A stretch of 64,000 bases of DNA from Variovorax paradoxus (GCF_030815975.1 NZ_JAUSXL010000002.1:3088501-3152500), one strand, 5' to 3'; positions 53,782 through 63,700 are shown, numbered from the stretch's first letter. Notes: generated by a model not told the origin, from the letters alone. Made by a program: numbers and translations.

Positions 53782-56655
53782 ATGAACGCTCCCACGAAAC
53801 TTGCGGAGCTGATGCCGCAAACCATCGAATTCACGCTCGACGGCCAGCCCATCCAGGCCTTCGACGGCGAGACCATCTTCAAGGCTGCCGAGCGCCACGG
53901 CGTCGACATTCCCCACCTGTGCTTCAAGGACGGCTACCGCCCCGACGGCAACTGCCGCGCCTGCGTGGTCGAGGTGAAGGGCGAGCGCACGCTGGCACCC
54001 AGCTGCTGCCGCAACGTGACGGCCGGCATGGAGGTGCAGGCCACCAGCGAGCGCGCCCTCAAGAGCCAGAAGATGGTGGTCGAGATGCTGCTGTCCGACA
54101 TGCCCGACAACGGCTACAAATGGATCGGCGACGACGCGACCCAGCAGCACGGCGAACTCAGCGCCTGGGCGAAGAAGCTCGACATCGCGGTGCGGCCCGA
54201 ACTCAAGGCGCTGCGCCGCGAGCAGCCGAAGGCCGACATCTCGCACCCCGCGATGGCCGTCAACCTCGACGCCTGCATCCAGTGCAACCGCTGCGTGCGC
54301 GCCTGCCGCGAAGAGCAGGTCAACGATGTCATCGGCTACGCCATGCGCGGTGGCGACAGCAAGATCGTGTTCGACCTCGACGACCCGATGGGCGACAGCA
54401 CCTGCGTGGCCTGCGGCGAATGCGTGCAGGCCTGCCCGACCGGCGCGCTGATGCCCAAGAGCCACATGGGCTCGCAGCAGGTCGACCGCAAGGTCGATTC
54501 GGTCTGCCCGTTCTGCGGCGTGGGCTGCCTCGTGACCTACAACGTGAAGGACGAAAAGATCGTCAGCGTCGACGGCCGCGACGGTCCGGCCAACCACAAC
54601 CGCCTGTGCGTGAAGGGCCGCTTCGGCTTCGACTACGCGCACCACCCGCAGCGCCTGACCAAGCCGCTGATCCGCAAGCCCGGCATGCCGAAGGACTTCG
54701 GCGATGCGCCGCGGCCTGGCGACTGGAGCGAGTATTTCCGCGAAGCCACCTGGGAAGAAGCGCTGGCGCTCACCAGCGGCAAGCTCTCGCAGCTGCGCGA
54801 CACCTACGGCGCCAAGTCGCTCGCGGGCTTCGGCTCGGCCAAGGGCAGCAACGAAGAGGCCTACCTGTTCCAGAAGCTCGTGCGCACGGGCTTCGGCAGC
54901 AACAACATCGACCACTGCACGCGGCTGTGCCACGCCTCCAGCGTGGCGGCGCTGCTCGAAGGCGTGGGCTCGGGCGCAGTGAGCAACCAGGTCAACGACG
55001 TGGAGCATGCGGGGCTGATCTTCGTCATCGGCTCCAACCCCACGGCCAACCATCCGGTGGCCGCCACCTGGATGAAGAACGCCGCCCAGCGCGGCGCCAA
55101 GATCGTGCTGGCCGACCCGCGCCGCACCGACATCAGCCGCCATGCCTGGCGCACGCTGCAGTTCAAGGCCGACACCGACGTCGCCATGCTCAACGCGCTG
55201 ATCCACGCCGTGATCGACGAAGGCCTGGTCGACCAGGAGTTCGTGCGCACGCGCGCCAGCAACTACGACGCGCTGCGCGAGAACGTCAAGGGCTACAGCC
55301 CCGAGGCGATGGCGCCCATCTGCGGCGTGCCGGCGGAAACGCTGCGCGAAGTGGCGCGCGCCTTTGCCAGCGCCAAGGGCGCGATGATCCTCTGGGGCAT
55401 GGGCATCAGCCAGCACGTGCACGGCACCGACAACGCGCGCTGCCTCATTGCGCTGGCCACGGTTACGGGGCAGATCGGCAAGCCCGGCTCGGGCCTGCAT
55501 CCGCTGCGCGGACAGAACAACGTGCAGGGCGCGAGCGACGCGGGCCTGATCCCGATGATGTTTCCCAACTACCAGCGCGTCGACAATCCGGCGGTGCATG
55601 CCTGGTTCGAGAACTTCTGGGGCACGCCGCTCGACGCGACGCCGGGCTACACCGTGGTCGAGATCATGCACAAGGCGCTCGCGCCCGACAGCGATCCGCA
55701 CAAGGTGCGCGGCATGTACATCATGGGCGAGAACCCGGCCATGAGCGACCCCGACCTGAACCATGCGCGCCATGCGCTCGCGAGCCTGGAGCACCTGGTG
55801 GTGCAGGACATCTTCATGACCGAGACCGCGTGGCTCGCCGACGTGGTGCTGCCCGCGAGCGCCTGGCCCGAGAAGACCGGCACGGTGAGCAACACCGACC
55901 GCATGGTGCAGCTCGGCAAGCGCGCGCTCAACCCGCCGGGCGATGCGCGGCCCGATCTCTGGATCATCCAGCAGATCGCCAGCGGCATGGGCCTGCAGTG
56001 GAACTACGAGGGCGAGGAATCGGGCGTGGCCGCGGTCTACGAGGAAATGCGCCAGGCCATGCATGCGGTGATCAGCGGCATCAGCTGGGAGCGGCTGCAG
56101 CGCGATTCGAGCGTGACCTACCCCTGCCTGAGCGAGGACGACCCGGGCCAGCCGACCGTGTTCATCGACGACTTCCCGACCGCCGACGGGCGCGTGAAGC
56201 TGGTGCCCGCCGACATCATTCCGGCCGACGAGCGGCCCGATGCCGAGTACCCCTTCGTGCTCATCACCGGCCGCCAGCTCGAGCACTGGCACACCGGCAG
56301 CATGACGCGCCGCGCCTCCGTGCTCGATGCGCTGGAGCCGATGGCCACCGCTTCGATGAACCAGTCCGACCTGCAGAAGCTGGGGCTCGAGGCCGGCGAC
56401 GTGATCACCGTGCAGTCGCGGCGCGGCGAGGTGGCCATCCACGTGCGGCGCGACGACGGCACGCCCAGCGGCGCGGTGTTCGTCCCCTTCGCGTACTACG
56501 AGGCGGCGGCCAACCTGATGACCAATGCCGCGCTCGATCCGCTCGGCAAGATTCCGGAGTTCAAGTACTGCGCGGTGCGCATTGCGCGCGGCGGCCAGCC
56601 GATGGCGGCGGCCGGCTACGGCACCGGGTCGGGCGTGCCCGCGGCGGTGGACTGA
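53782..56655 (+). CDS. fdhF: formate dehydrogenase alpha (catalytic) subunit, soluble NAD-linked type
   Basis: A 957-residue molybdo- or tungsto-enzyme oxidising formate to CO2. In order: an N-terminal 2Fe-2S ferredoxin domain (Cys47, 58, 61, 75), a NuoG-like His/Cys cluster region, two 4Fe-4S motifs (CIQCNRCVRAC near 172 and CVACGECVQACPTGAL near 212), the CGVGCLVTY cluster motif near 246, and the bis-MGD domain. The catalytic residue is Cys383 in CTRLCHA, followed by His384, encoded by TGC, so no selenocysteine. No Tat signal is present, so it works in the cytoplasm with the fused beta subunit. No dedicated FdsC/FdsD genes are adjacent. Confidence 0.95.
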   Translation: MNAPTKLAELMPQTIEFTLDGQPIQAFDGETIFKAAERHGVDIPHLCFKDGYRPDGNCRACVVEVKGERTLAPSCCRNVTAGMEVQATSERALKSQKMVVEMLLSDMPDNGYKWIGDDATQQHGELSAWAKKLDIAVRPELKALRREQPKADISHPAMAVNLDACIQCNRCVRACREEQVNDVIGYAMRGGDSKIVFDLDDPMGDSTCVACGECVQACPTGALMPKSHMGSQQVDRKVDSVCPFCGVGCLVTYNVKDEKIVSVDGRDGPANHNRLCVKGRFGFDYAHHPQRLTKPLIRKPGMPKDFGDAPRPGDWSEYFREATWEEALALTSGKLSQLRDTYGAKSLAGFGSAKGSNEEAYLFQKLVRTGFGSNNIDHCTRLCHASSVAALLEGVGSGAVSNQVNDVEHAGLIFVIGSNPTANHPVAATWMKNAAQRGAKIVLADPRRTDISRHAWRTLQFKADTDVAMLNALIHAVIDEGLVDQEFVRTRASNYDALRENVKGYSPEAMAPICGVPAETLREVARAFASAKGAMILWGMGISQHVHGTDNARCLIALATVTGQIGKPGSGLHPLRGQNNVQGASDAGLIPMMFPNYQRVDNPAVHAWFENFWGTPLDATPGYTVVEIMHKALAPDSDPHKVRGMYIMGENPAMSDPDLNHARHALASLEHLVVQDIFMTETAWLADVVLPASAWPEKTGTVSNTDRMVQLGKRALNPPGDARPDLWIIQQIASGMGLQWNYEGEESGVAAVYEEMRQAMHAVISGISWERLQRDSSVTYPCLSEDDPGQPTVFIDDFPTADGRVKLVPADIIPADERPDAEYPFVLITGRQLEHWHTGSMTRRASVLDALEPMATASMNQSDLQKLGLEAGDVITVQSRRGEVAIHVRRDDGTPSGAVFVPFAYYEAAANLMTNAALDPLGKIPEFKYCAVRIARGGQPMAAAGYGTGSGVPAAVD

Positions 56656-56738
56656 GGGCGGGCAGGGCGGCGAGGGCGGGGGCCATGGTTTAACCTTGGC
56701 ACCAAGCTCCCGCACCGCTCCCTCGCATCACCACCGGC

Positions 56739-57086
56739 ATGAAAACCAGAGTCCAGTTCCGCCTGCGCATCTACAGGGACGACAGCATCGCCATCGGCCC
56801 CGGCAAGATCGCCGTGCTGGAGGCGGTGGCGGAAACCGGCTCGATCTCGGCCGCGGCGCGCCAGCTGGGCATGTCGTACCGGCGCGCCTGGATGCTGATC
56901 GATGAAATGAACCACGCCCTGAGTTCCCCGGCCGTGAACACCGCGGCCGGCGGCTCGCGCGGCGGCGGCACCGCGCTCACGCCGGTGGGCGAGGAAATCG
57001 TCAAGCACTACCGCGCCATCGAGAACGCCGCGCGCCTGGCCACGGCGGCCGACGTGCGCGCACTGACGCGCCTGCTGGCGCCCTGA
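56739..57086 (+). CDS. ModE N-terminal-type wHTH regulator lacking TOBE domains
   Basis: A 115-residue DNA-binding protein that matches only the N-terminal winged-helix half of ModE. Features are RLRIYRDDSIAIGPGKIAVLEAV, then ETGSISAAARQLGMSYRRAWMLIDEMN near 32 (residues about 31-57), then a Gly-rich wing and LTPVGEEIVKHYRAIE. The molybdate-binding TOBE pair is absent, so metal sensing must come from elsewhere or the regulator responds to another signal. It lies between the formate dehydrogenase alpha gene and modBAC, with a possible operator at 57099. Confidence 0.88.
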   Translation: MKTRVQFRLRIYRDDSIAIGPGKIAVLEAVAETGSISAAARQLGMSYRRAWMLIDEMNHALSSPAVNTAAGGSRGGGTALTPVGEEIVKHYRAIENAARLATAADVRALTRLLAP

Positions 57087-57098
57087 TCCTTTTTCCCG

Positions 57099-57123
57099 CG
57101 CTGTATCCGAAGGGATATCGGCG
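57099..57123. promoter_or_regulatory. candidate ModE-type operator of modBAC
   Basis: The imperfect inverted repeat CGCTGTATCC-GAAG-GGATATCGGCG lies between the ModE-like gene and modB, 75 bases before the modB start. Its CGnTAT...ATAnCG-like ends resemble known ModE boxes in outline, not exactly. The matching wHTH regulator is encoded immediately upstream. Confidence 0.5.
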
Positions 57124-57197
57124 CCATCCTCCCGCACCCGCCACGGACGCCCTTTCAGGGGGAGTGTCCGTTCGTGCAACAATTGCGTTGTATCTTC

Positions 57198-57881
57198 ATG
57201 AATACGACGAACTCCCTCCTCGCCTCGGCCGACTGGTTCCCGCTGGTGCTGTCGCTCAAGGTGGCCGCGGTCGCGACCCTGCTGGCGCTCATCGCCGGCG
57301 TGGCGCTGGGCTGGGTGTTCGCGCGCAAGCGTTTTCCGGGCCACACGGTGCTCGAGGCGGTGTTCATGCTGCCGCTGGTGCTGCCGCCCACGGTCATCGG
57401 CTACGCCATACTGGTGGCGGCGGGGCGCCACAGTCCGCTCGGCAGCTGGCTGCGCGAGCATTTCGACTACTCCATCATCTTCAGCTGGCATGGCGCCGTC
57501 GTCGCGTCTGCCGTGGTGGCGCTGCCGCTGGTGCTGAAGTCGGCCAGCGCCGCCTTCGCGGGGGTCGACCGCTCGCTCGAAGCCGCCGCCAGCACGCTGC
57601 GCCAGTCGCCGTTCTCGGTTTTTTTGCGCGTCACGCTGCCGCTGGCCTGGCCCGGCATCCTGGCAGGCACGCTGCTCGCGTTCGCGCGCGCCATGGGCGA
57701 GTTCGGCGCCTCGCTGATGGTGGCGGGCTCCATTCCGCAGCAGACCCAGACCCTGTCGATGGCCATCTACGACGCGGTGCAGGCCGGCCACGACGATCTG
57801 GCGCTGCTGCTGGTGGTGGTGACCTCGCTGTTGTCGGTCACCGTGCTGGTGCTGTCGAACCGGTTTTTCTCGCTGCGCTGA
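57198..57881 (+). CDS. modB: molybdate ABC transporter permease ModB
   Basis: A 227-residue inner-membrane permease with five to six helices. The EAA-type motif contacting ModC is SLEAAASTLRQSPFSVFLRVTLPLAWPGI (residues about 128-156), followed by AFARAMGEFGASLMVAGSIP, which is typical of ModB/CysT permeases. The ATG at 57198 (MNTTNSLL) is preferred to the one at 57174. Gene order modB-modA-modC is unusual compared with modABC. Confidence 0.94.
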   Translation: MNTTNSLLASADWFPLVLSLKVAAVATLLALIAGVALGWVFARKRFPGHTVLEAVFMLPLVLPPTVIGYAILVAAGRHSPLGSWLREHFDYSIIFSWHGAVVASAVVALPLVLKSASAAFAGVDRSLEAAASTLRQSPFSVFLRVTLPLAWPGILAGTLLAFARAMGEFGASLMVAGSIPQQTQTLSMAIYDAVQAGHDDLALLLVVVTSLLSVTVLVLSNRFFSLR

Positions 57882-57910
57882 CCGCCTCACCCCCAATCTG
57901 AAAAACCAGC

Positions 57911-58656
57911 ATGCGTCCGTTCCGTCTCCTGTCCCTTGTCCTGGCCGTGGCGCTGCCGCTGGTCGCAGCGGCGCAGCAGATCACGGTGTCCGCGGCCGCC
58001 AGCCTGACGGACGCGTTCAAGGAGCTCGGCCCGAAATTCGAGGCCGCGAAGCCGGGCGCCACGGTGCGCTTCAATTTCGCGGCGTCGGGCGTGCTGCTGC
58101 AGCAGATCGCGCAGGGCGCGCCGGTCGACGTGTTCGCGAGCGCCGACCAGGAGACGATGGGCCGCGCCGCCGAGCAGAAGCTCGTCGATGCGGCCACGCG
58201 CCGGAACTTCGCGAGCAATGCCCTGGTGCTGATCGAACCGGCCAAGGATGCGGTCGGCATCAAGTCGCTGCAGGACCTTGCCGGCGCGGGCGTCCGGAAA
58301 ATCGCCGTCGGCAAGACCGCCACCGTGCCGGTCGGCCGCTACACGCGGCAAGTGCTGGAAGGGGTAGGGCTCTGGACCGTGCTCGAGCCCAAGTTCGTGC
58401 AGGCCGACAGCGTGCGCCAGGTGCTGGACTACGTGGCCCGCGGCGAGGTCGAGGCCGGTTTCGTCTACCGCACCGATGCGGCCGTGATGAGCGAGAAGGT
58501 CCGGGTCGCCTTCGCGCCAACGACCACCATGCCGGTGAGCTACCCGATCGCGGTGGTCGCCGAAAGCCGGCAGAAGGCGCTGGCCGGCGATTTCGTGGCC
58601 TTTCTTTCCAGCGATGCCGCGCGCGAGATGCTCGCGCGCCACGGTTTCGGCAAGCC

Positions 58657-58660
<4 letters not shown>
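57911..58660 (+). CDS. modA: molybdate ABC transporter substrate-binding protein ModA
   Basis: A 249-residue periplasmic binding protein that captures molybdate (or tungstate). The signal peptide is MRPFRLLSLVLAVALPLVAAAQ. The oxyanion-binding residues come from ITVSAAASLTDAFKELGP near 24, NFAASGVLLQQI near 56 and the TVPVGRYTR loop near 138, as in ModA. It sits between modB and modC, 29 bases after modB, and overlaps modC by four bases. Confidence 0.95.
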
Positions 58661-59442
<782 letters not shown>

Positions 59443-59485
59443 CCCTCGGCGCGAAAGCGGCATCCGGCAGCGCTACGATCGCCGC

Positions 59486-60031
59486 ATGAATCCTTCCATC
59501 GATGTTGCCGTCGTGATGCGCCGCGAGCGCGTCGACAGCCGTTGGCAATCCTGGCGCTGGATTCTCGAAAGCGTCGGCCCCGACCAGCCCGGTTTCGGCA
59601 CCGAGCCGCGCCTGCTCGAAGCGAACGAGGGCGCGCAGCGCTGGCTGCATCCGGGTTTCAAGACCGAGCTGTTCCGCGACGACGTGGAGGGCTACCACCT
59701 GAACGCCACCACGCCCGCGCCCTGCTGGTTCGTGCTGTGGCGCATGGAGGAAGAACCCACCGTCGCCGGCGAGCCGATCGCGCGGCCAGTGGTGGTGAGC
59801 CTCAGCTACAACGAGGCCGGCCGCTGGCTCGATGCGCAGGAAACGGTGGAGCAGGTGCCTGCGCCCGACGAGGTGATCGAGTGGATGCGCGGTTTCGTGC
59901 AGGTGCACTACGTGATCGAGCCCAAGCGCCGCAAGCGGCCCGAGAGTTTCCGTCCGCTGGTCGACCGCTTCGGCAATGCGGCCAGCGTGTCGACCGAGAA
60001 GAAGCGCGGGCGCGGAGCGGGCGATGTCTGA
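59486..60031 (+). CDS. DUF3305 domain protein
   Basis: A 181-residue protein of the DUF3305 family. Recognisable stretches are VAVVMRRERVDSRWQSWRW near 8, the EGYHLNATTPAPCWFVLWRM block near 68 (residues about 68-87), and VVVSLSYNEAGRWLDAQE near 100. The C-terminus is basic. The family has no described function, but is found with a DUF3306 protein and formate dehydrogenase genes. TACGAT lies six bases before the ATG and there is no ribosome site, so it may be leaderless. It starts 43 bases after modC and overlaps the next gene by eight. Confidence 0.8.
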   Translation: MNPSIDVAVVMRRERVDSRWQSWRWILESVGPDQPGFGTEPRLLEANEGAQRWLHPGFKTELFRDDVEGYHLNATTPAPCWFVLWRMEEEPTVAGEPIARPVVVSLSYNEAGRWLDAQETVEQVPAPDEVIEWMRGFVQVHYVIEPKRRKRPESFRPLVDRFGNAASVSTEKKRGRGAGDV

Positions 60032-60680
60032 GAATTTCTTCGACCGCTGGTCGCGGCGCAAGAAGGAAGCGCGCGAAGAGGTGCCGCCTGCTCCCGCCGT
60101 GCAAGAGATGGCAGAGGCGGGCGGTGCGCGCATCGAAACCGCAACGCCGCTGTCCGCGGCGCCGAGCCCCGCGGCCGGCCTTCCCGCCGAAGGGCAAGGG
60201 GAAATACCCCCACCCACGCTCGCTGAAGCAGAAGCGCTCACGCCCGAGTCCGACTTCCGGCCCTTCATGGCCAGGAACGTTGCGCCCGAGGTGAAAAACA
60301 CCGCGTTCAGAAAGCTCTTTGCCGACCCGCAGTTCAATGTGATGGACGGCTTGGACACCTACGTCGACGACTATTCCAAATCGACGCCCATCCCCGACAG
60401 CGTGCTGCGCCAGATGGCCAGCGCCAAGTTCCTCAGGCTGTTCGAGCACGAGGAAGAAGCCGAGGCGCAACAGCAGGAACCCGCCGCCCCCGCGGAAACC
60501 CCGCACGGCGCCGCACCGCCGGACGTGGCACAGTCCGAGCCTCCGGAGGAATTCCTCCCCAGCCAGCAGGTTGCAAATGCGCAACCAGCAAGCCAGAAGA
60601 CCGATGACCACCACGCTGATCTGCGACTGCAACCAGACGATGCCGCTCGAGCCGAAGACGCTCGGCGCGGCGCTGGCTGA
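60024..60680 (+). CDS. DUF3306 domain protein
   Basis: A 218-residue soluble protein. The N-terminus FFDRWSRRKKEAREEV is the DUF3306 signature (W near 8). A variable Ala/Pro/Glu stretch follows, and a conserved core (about 90-140) contains FRKLFADPQFNVMDGLDTYVDDYS. The C-terminal 80 residues are acidic and low-complexity. Its function is unknown; co-occurrence with DUF3305 and the Fe-S protein suggests an assembly or targeting factor for the formate dehydrogenase. Its end overlaps the next gene's start by 77 bases. Confidence 0.8.
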   Translation: MSENFFDRWSRRKKEAREEVPPAPAVQEMAEAGGARIETATPLSAAPSPAAGLPAEGQGEIPPPTLAEAEALTPESDFRPFMARNVAPEVKNTAFRKLFADPQFNVMDGLDTYVDDYSKSTPIPDSVLRQMASAKFLRLFEHEEEAEAQQQEPAAPAETPHGAAPPDVAQSEPPEEFLPSQQVANAQPASQKTDDHHADLRLQPDDAARAEDARRGAG

Positions 60681-62742
60681 GTCGCTGCCCCTTCACTCCA
60701 CCCTGTGCCGCCGCGAGGCACCGGCTTTCCAGCGCGCCATCCGCTCGGGCGACGACGTGGTGGTGGCCTGCACGCAGGAGCGCCGGCTGTTCACCGAGCT
60801 GGCCGAACAGACCGAAGGCGCGACCTCGCCGATCCGCTTCGTGAACATCCGCGAAACCGGCGGCTGGAGCCGCGACGCCAAGAGCGCCAGCCCCAAGATC
60901 GCCGCGCTGCTGGCCGTGGCCCATCTGCCCGAGCCTGATCCGGTCTCGACGGTGAGCTACGCGAGCCAGGGCCGGCTGCTGATCGTCGGCCCGCTCGACC
61001 AGGCCGAGAAGGCCGCGGCGCTGGTGGCCGATTCGCTGCAGGTCTCGATTTTTTCCACCGGCCCGGGCGCCACCGGCGGCGCGCAGGAACGGCGCTGGCC
61101 CGTGATGGCGGGACGCATCGCATCGCTCACGGGATGGCTCGGCGCCTTCTCGCTGCGGTGGACGCGCGACAACCCCATCGACCTCGACCTGTGCACGCGC
61201 TGCAACGCCTGCCTCGGCGCCTGCCCCGAGCAGGCGATCGGGCTCGACTACCAGATCGACCTGGCCAAGTGCACTTCGCACCGCGACTGCGAAAAGGCCT
61301 GCAGCGTGGCCGGCGCCATCCACTTTGGCCGGGCGCCCGAAACGCTCGATGCCGGGTTCGACCTGGTGCTCGACCTCGGCGCGAACGCGCTGATCGACTG
61401 GCATGCGCCGCCGCAAGGCTATTTCCACCTGGCGGGCGGGCTCGCGCATGCCGAAGGTCTTTCGACCCTGCTGCGCCTGCGCGAGCTGGTGGGCGAGTTC
61501 GAGAAGCCGAAATTCTTCGACTACAAGCAGAAGCTCTGCGCCCACAGCCGCAACGAGGTGGTGGGCTGCAACGCCTGCGTCGAGGTCTGCTCGGCGCATG
61601 CCATCTCGAGCGACAAGGAGCGCCAGCGCATCGTCGTCAATCCGCAGCTCTGCGTGGGCTGCGGCGCCTGCACCACCGTGTGCCCGACCGGCGCGCTGGG
61701 CTACACCTATCCGCGCACGCCCGACCAGGGCCGCAAGCTGCGCACGCTGCTGGCCACCTATCTTGGCGCCGGCGGCCGCGACGCCACGGTGCTGCTGCAC
61801 AACGAAGAAGGCGGGCAGGCGCTTGTCGAACAACTCGGCCGCGCGGCCCAGCTGGGGCGCGGCAAGCCCGACGGCCTTGGCGGCGTGCCCGCGCATGTGC
61901 TGCCGGTGGCGCTGATGCATGTCGCGAGCACCGGCATCGACCTGTGGCTCAGCGCCGTGGCCTTCGGTGCCTCGCAGGTGGCCGTGCTGTCCACCGGCGA
62001 GGAGGCGCCGCAGTACCTCGATGCGCTGAAGGAGCAGATGGCCGTCGCGCAGGCGCTGCTCGCGGGCCTGGGCTACACCGGCACGCATTTCCACCTGATC
62101 GAGGCCGGCTCGCCGGCCGCGCTCGATGCGGCCCTGGCCGGCCTGCGCGCCACGCGCCAGCGCGTGCCCGCCACCGCGGCGCGCTTTGCCGTGGGCGCCG
62201 AGAAGCGCGGCACGCTCGAGATGACGCTCGACCACCTGATGGCGCAGGCGCCCGCGCTTTCGGCGCCATCGAACGATGCTGTCCCACCCCTTGCAATTCC
62301 ACTGCCCGCCGGTTCCCCCTTCGGCGCGGTCACGGTGAACAAAGACAGCTGCACGCTGTGCCTGGCCTGCGTCAGCGCCTGCCCCGCCAGCGCCTTGCAA
62401 GACAACCAGAACGCGCCGCAGCTGCGCTTCATCGAGAAGAACTGCGTGCAGTGCGGGCTGTGCGAAACCACTTGCCCCGAGAACGCGATCGCGCTCGTGC
62501 CGCGGCTCCTGGCCGCGCCCGAGCGCAAGCAGCCCGTGGTGCTCAACGAGGCCAAGCCCTGGGCCTGCATCCGCTGCAGCAAGCCCTTCGGAACGCAGAA
62601 GGCCATCGAGGCGATGCTCGGCAAGCTCGCGGGCCACGCCATGTTCCAGGGAGAGGCGCTCGAGCGCCTGAAGATGTGCAGCGACTGCCGGGTGATCGAC
62701 CTGTACAGCGCGCAGAACGAAATGAAGATCACGCAGCTATGA
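60604..62742 (+). CDS. multi-cluster 4Fe-4S ferredoxin-type protein of the formate dehydrogenase locus
   Basis: A 712-residue cytoplasmic protein (no signal) with many Cys motifs: CTRCNACLGACPEQA near 197, a C-x5-C-x3-C set (SHRDCEKACS) near 221, CNACVEVCSAHA near 323, CVGCGACTTVCPTGAL near 351, CTLCLACVSACP near 583, CVQCGLCETTCPE near 617, and CIRC with CSDC near 655 and 693. That predicts at least five 4Fe-4S clusters. The middle 400-560 region has no clusters and is Ala-rich. It probably carries electrons or clusters for the adjacent formate dehydrogenase. The ATG at 60604 keeps the LICDCNQTM motif, so the 77-base overlap with DUF3306 looks real. Confidence 0.8.
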   Translation: MTTTLICDCNQTMPLEPKTLGAALAESLPLHSTLCRREAPAFQRAIRSGDDVVVACTQERRLFTELAEQTEGATSPIRFVNIRETGGWSRDAKSASPKIAALLAVAHLPEPDPVSTVSYASQGRLLIVGPLDQAEKAAALVADSLQVSIFSTGPGATGGAQERRWPVMAGRIASLTGWLGAFSLRWTRDNPIDLDLCTRCNACLGACPEQAIGLDYQIDLAKCTSHRDCEKACSVAGAIHFGRAPETLDAGFDLVLDLGANALIDWHAPPQGYFHLAGGLAHAEGLSTLLRLRELVGEFEKPKFFDYKQKLCAHSRNEVVGCNACVEVCSAHAISSDKERQRIVVNPQLCVGCGACTTVCPTGALGYTYPRTPDQGRKLRTLLATYLGAGGRDATVLLHNEEGGQALVEQLGRAAQLGRGKPDGLGGVPAHVLPVALMHVASTGIDLWLSAVAFGASQVAVLSTGEEAPQYLDALKEQMAVAQALLAGLGYTGTHFHLIEAGSPAALDAALAGLRATRQRVPATAARFAVGAEKRGTLEMTLDHLMAQAPALSAPSNDAVPPLAIPLPAGSPFGAVTVNKDSCTLCLACVSACPASALQDNQNAPQLRFIEKNCVQCGLCETTCPENAIALVPRLLAAPERKQPVVLNEAKPWACIRCSKPFGTQKAIEAMLGKLAGHAMFQGEALERLKMCSDCRVIDLYSAQNEMKITQL

Positions 62743-63356
62743 GCCAGTTTCCGGTGACGACCTCGGCCCTCGACGAGGAAATTGCGCGCGCCGAGGTCTA
62801 CGGCCTGCTCGCGCGCCTCTGGTACGCGGCGCCCGATGCCGACCTGCTCGGTGCCTTCAGCGTGGCGCCGACCGAGGCGCCCGCGGCCGGTGCGTTCCTC
62901 GAGGAGCCCTGGCGGCAGCTGGTTGGCGCGGCGCGCGGCACCGACGCGGCCGCCGTGCATGCCGAGTACGACGCGCTCTTCGGCGGCATGGGCAAGCCCG
63001 AGATCTACCTGTTCGGCTCGCACTACCTGAGCGGCTTCCTCAACGACAAGCCGCTCGCGCAGTTGCGCACCGACCTGGCGCGGCTGGGGCTCGCGCGCGG
63101 CGAGGCCGTGTCCGAGAGCGAAGACCATGTCGCCTGCCTGTTCGAGGTCATGCGCTACCTTATTGCCGGCGACGACGCGGCCGTGGCCAACCTCGCGCAG
63201 CAGCAGGCTTTTTTCGCCACCCACCTGCAGCCGTGGCTGCCGGCGCTCTGCAATGCGGTGGCGCAGCACCCGAAGGCGCATTTCTATGCGTCGCTGGCCG
63301 GTTTTACTTGCGCTTTCGCCGAAATCGAGGTCCAAGGCTTCGACATGCTCGGCTGA
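62739..63356 (+). CDS. TorD/DmsD family molecular chaperone
   Basis: A 205-residue all-helical protein of the TorD/NarJ/DmsD type, which binds Tat signals and helps insert molybdenum cofactor into apo-enzymes. Supporting parts are EVYGLLARLWYAAPDADLL near 18, AEYDALFGGMGKPEIYLFGSHYLSGFLNDKPL near 70 (residues about 69-100), and EDHVACLFEVMRYLI near 128. Its likely client is the Tat-exported formate dehydrogenase encoded just downstream. It overlaps the Fe-S gene by four bases (ATGA). Confidence 0.9.
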   Translation: MSQFPVTTSALDEEIARAEVYGLLARLWYAAPDADLLGAFSVAPTEAPAAGAFLEEPWRQLVGAARGTDAAAVHAEYDALFGGMGKPEIYLFGSHYLSGFLNDKPLAQLRTDLARLGLARGEAVSESEDHVACLFEVMRYLIAGDDAAVANLAQQQAFFATHLQPWLPALCNAVAQHPKAHFYASLAGFTCAFAEIEVQGFDMLG

Positions 63357-63382
63357 TTGACCTTTTCACAGGGAAAGCTCGA

Positions 63383-63411
63383 TTGTCGGAACCAAGGGTC
63401 TAGACTAGTAT
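63383..63411 (+). promoter_or_regulatory. candidate sigma-70 promoter of the Tat-formate dehydrogenase genes
   Basis: TTGTCG (63383-63388) and TAGTAT (63406-63411) are separated by exactly 17 bases, with four of six matches each. It lies between the TorD-like gene and the small Tat protein, 58 bases before that start. This is the best-spaced promoter candidate in the window and would uncouple the enzyme genes from the DUF3305 operon. Confidence 0.5.
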
Positions 63412-63469
63412 CCAGATGTACGAAGATCAGCTCACATCTGATTTGCCCCCAGCCACTCCTGGAGATCAC

Positions 63470-63700
63470 ATGCAGGACAGCCAAGCGGCCGGCACCAAGC
63501 CGGCCTCGCGTCGAGGTTTCTTTCTAGGTGCCGCCAGCGCCGGTGCAGCGGTTGCCGCGGTTTCGGTGCTTCCCAAGGTCGCCCCGGCCCCAGCGGCCGT
63601 CGAGGCCGTTGCGCCCGCGGCGAAGCCCGCGCCTGAAAAAGGCGGCGGCTACTCGCTGAGCGAACACGTCAAGCGCTATTACAAGACCGCTTCGGCCTGA
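63470..63700 (+). CDS. small twin-arginine protein of the formate dehydrogenase locus
   Basis: A 76-residue protein with a twin-arginine signal (SRRGFFLGAASAGAAVAAVS, residues 13-32). A short Ala/Pro-rich mature part ends in GGGYSLSEHVKRYYKTASA, a conserved tail of small proteins encoded next to Tat-type formate dehydrogenases. It has no cofactor motif and may be a subunit or an escort. The ATG at 63470 has GGAG about nine bases upstream; an ATG at 63416 would add 18 residues. The catalytic subunit follows 15 bases later. Confidence 0.82.
   Translation: MQDSQAAGTKPASRRGFFLGAASAGAAVAAVSVLPKVAPAPAAVEAVAPAAKPAPEKGGGYSLSEHVKRYYKTASA

Noticed and set aside
54916..54930. Possible selenocysteine at the formate dehydrogenase active site
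   Set aside because: The active-site codon is TGC (Cys383) and there is no in-frame TGA or following SECIS-like hairpin requirement.
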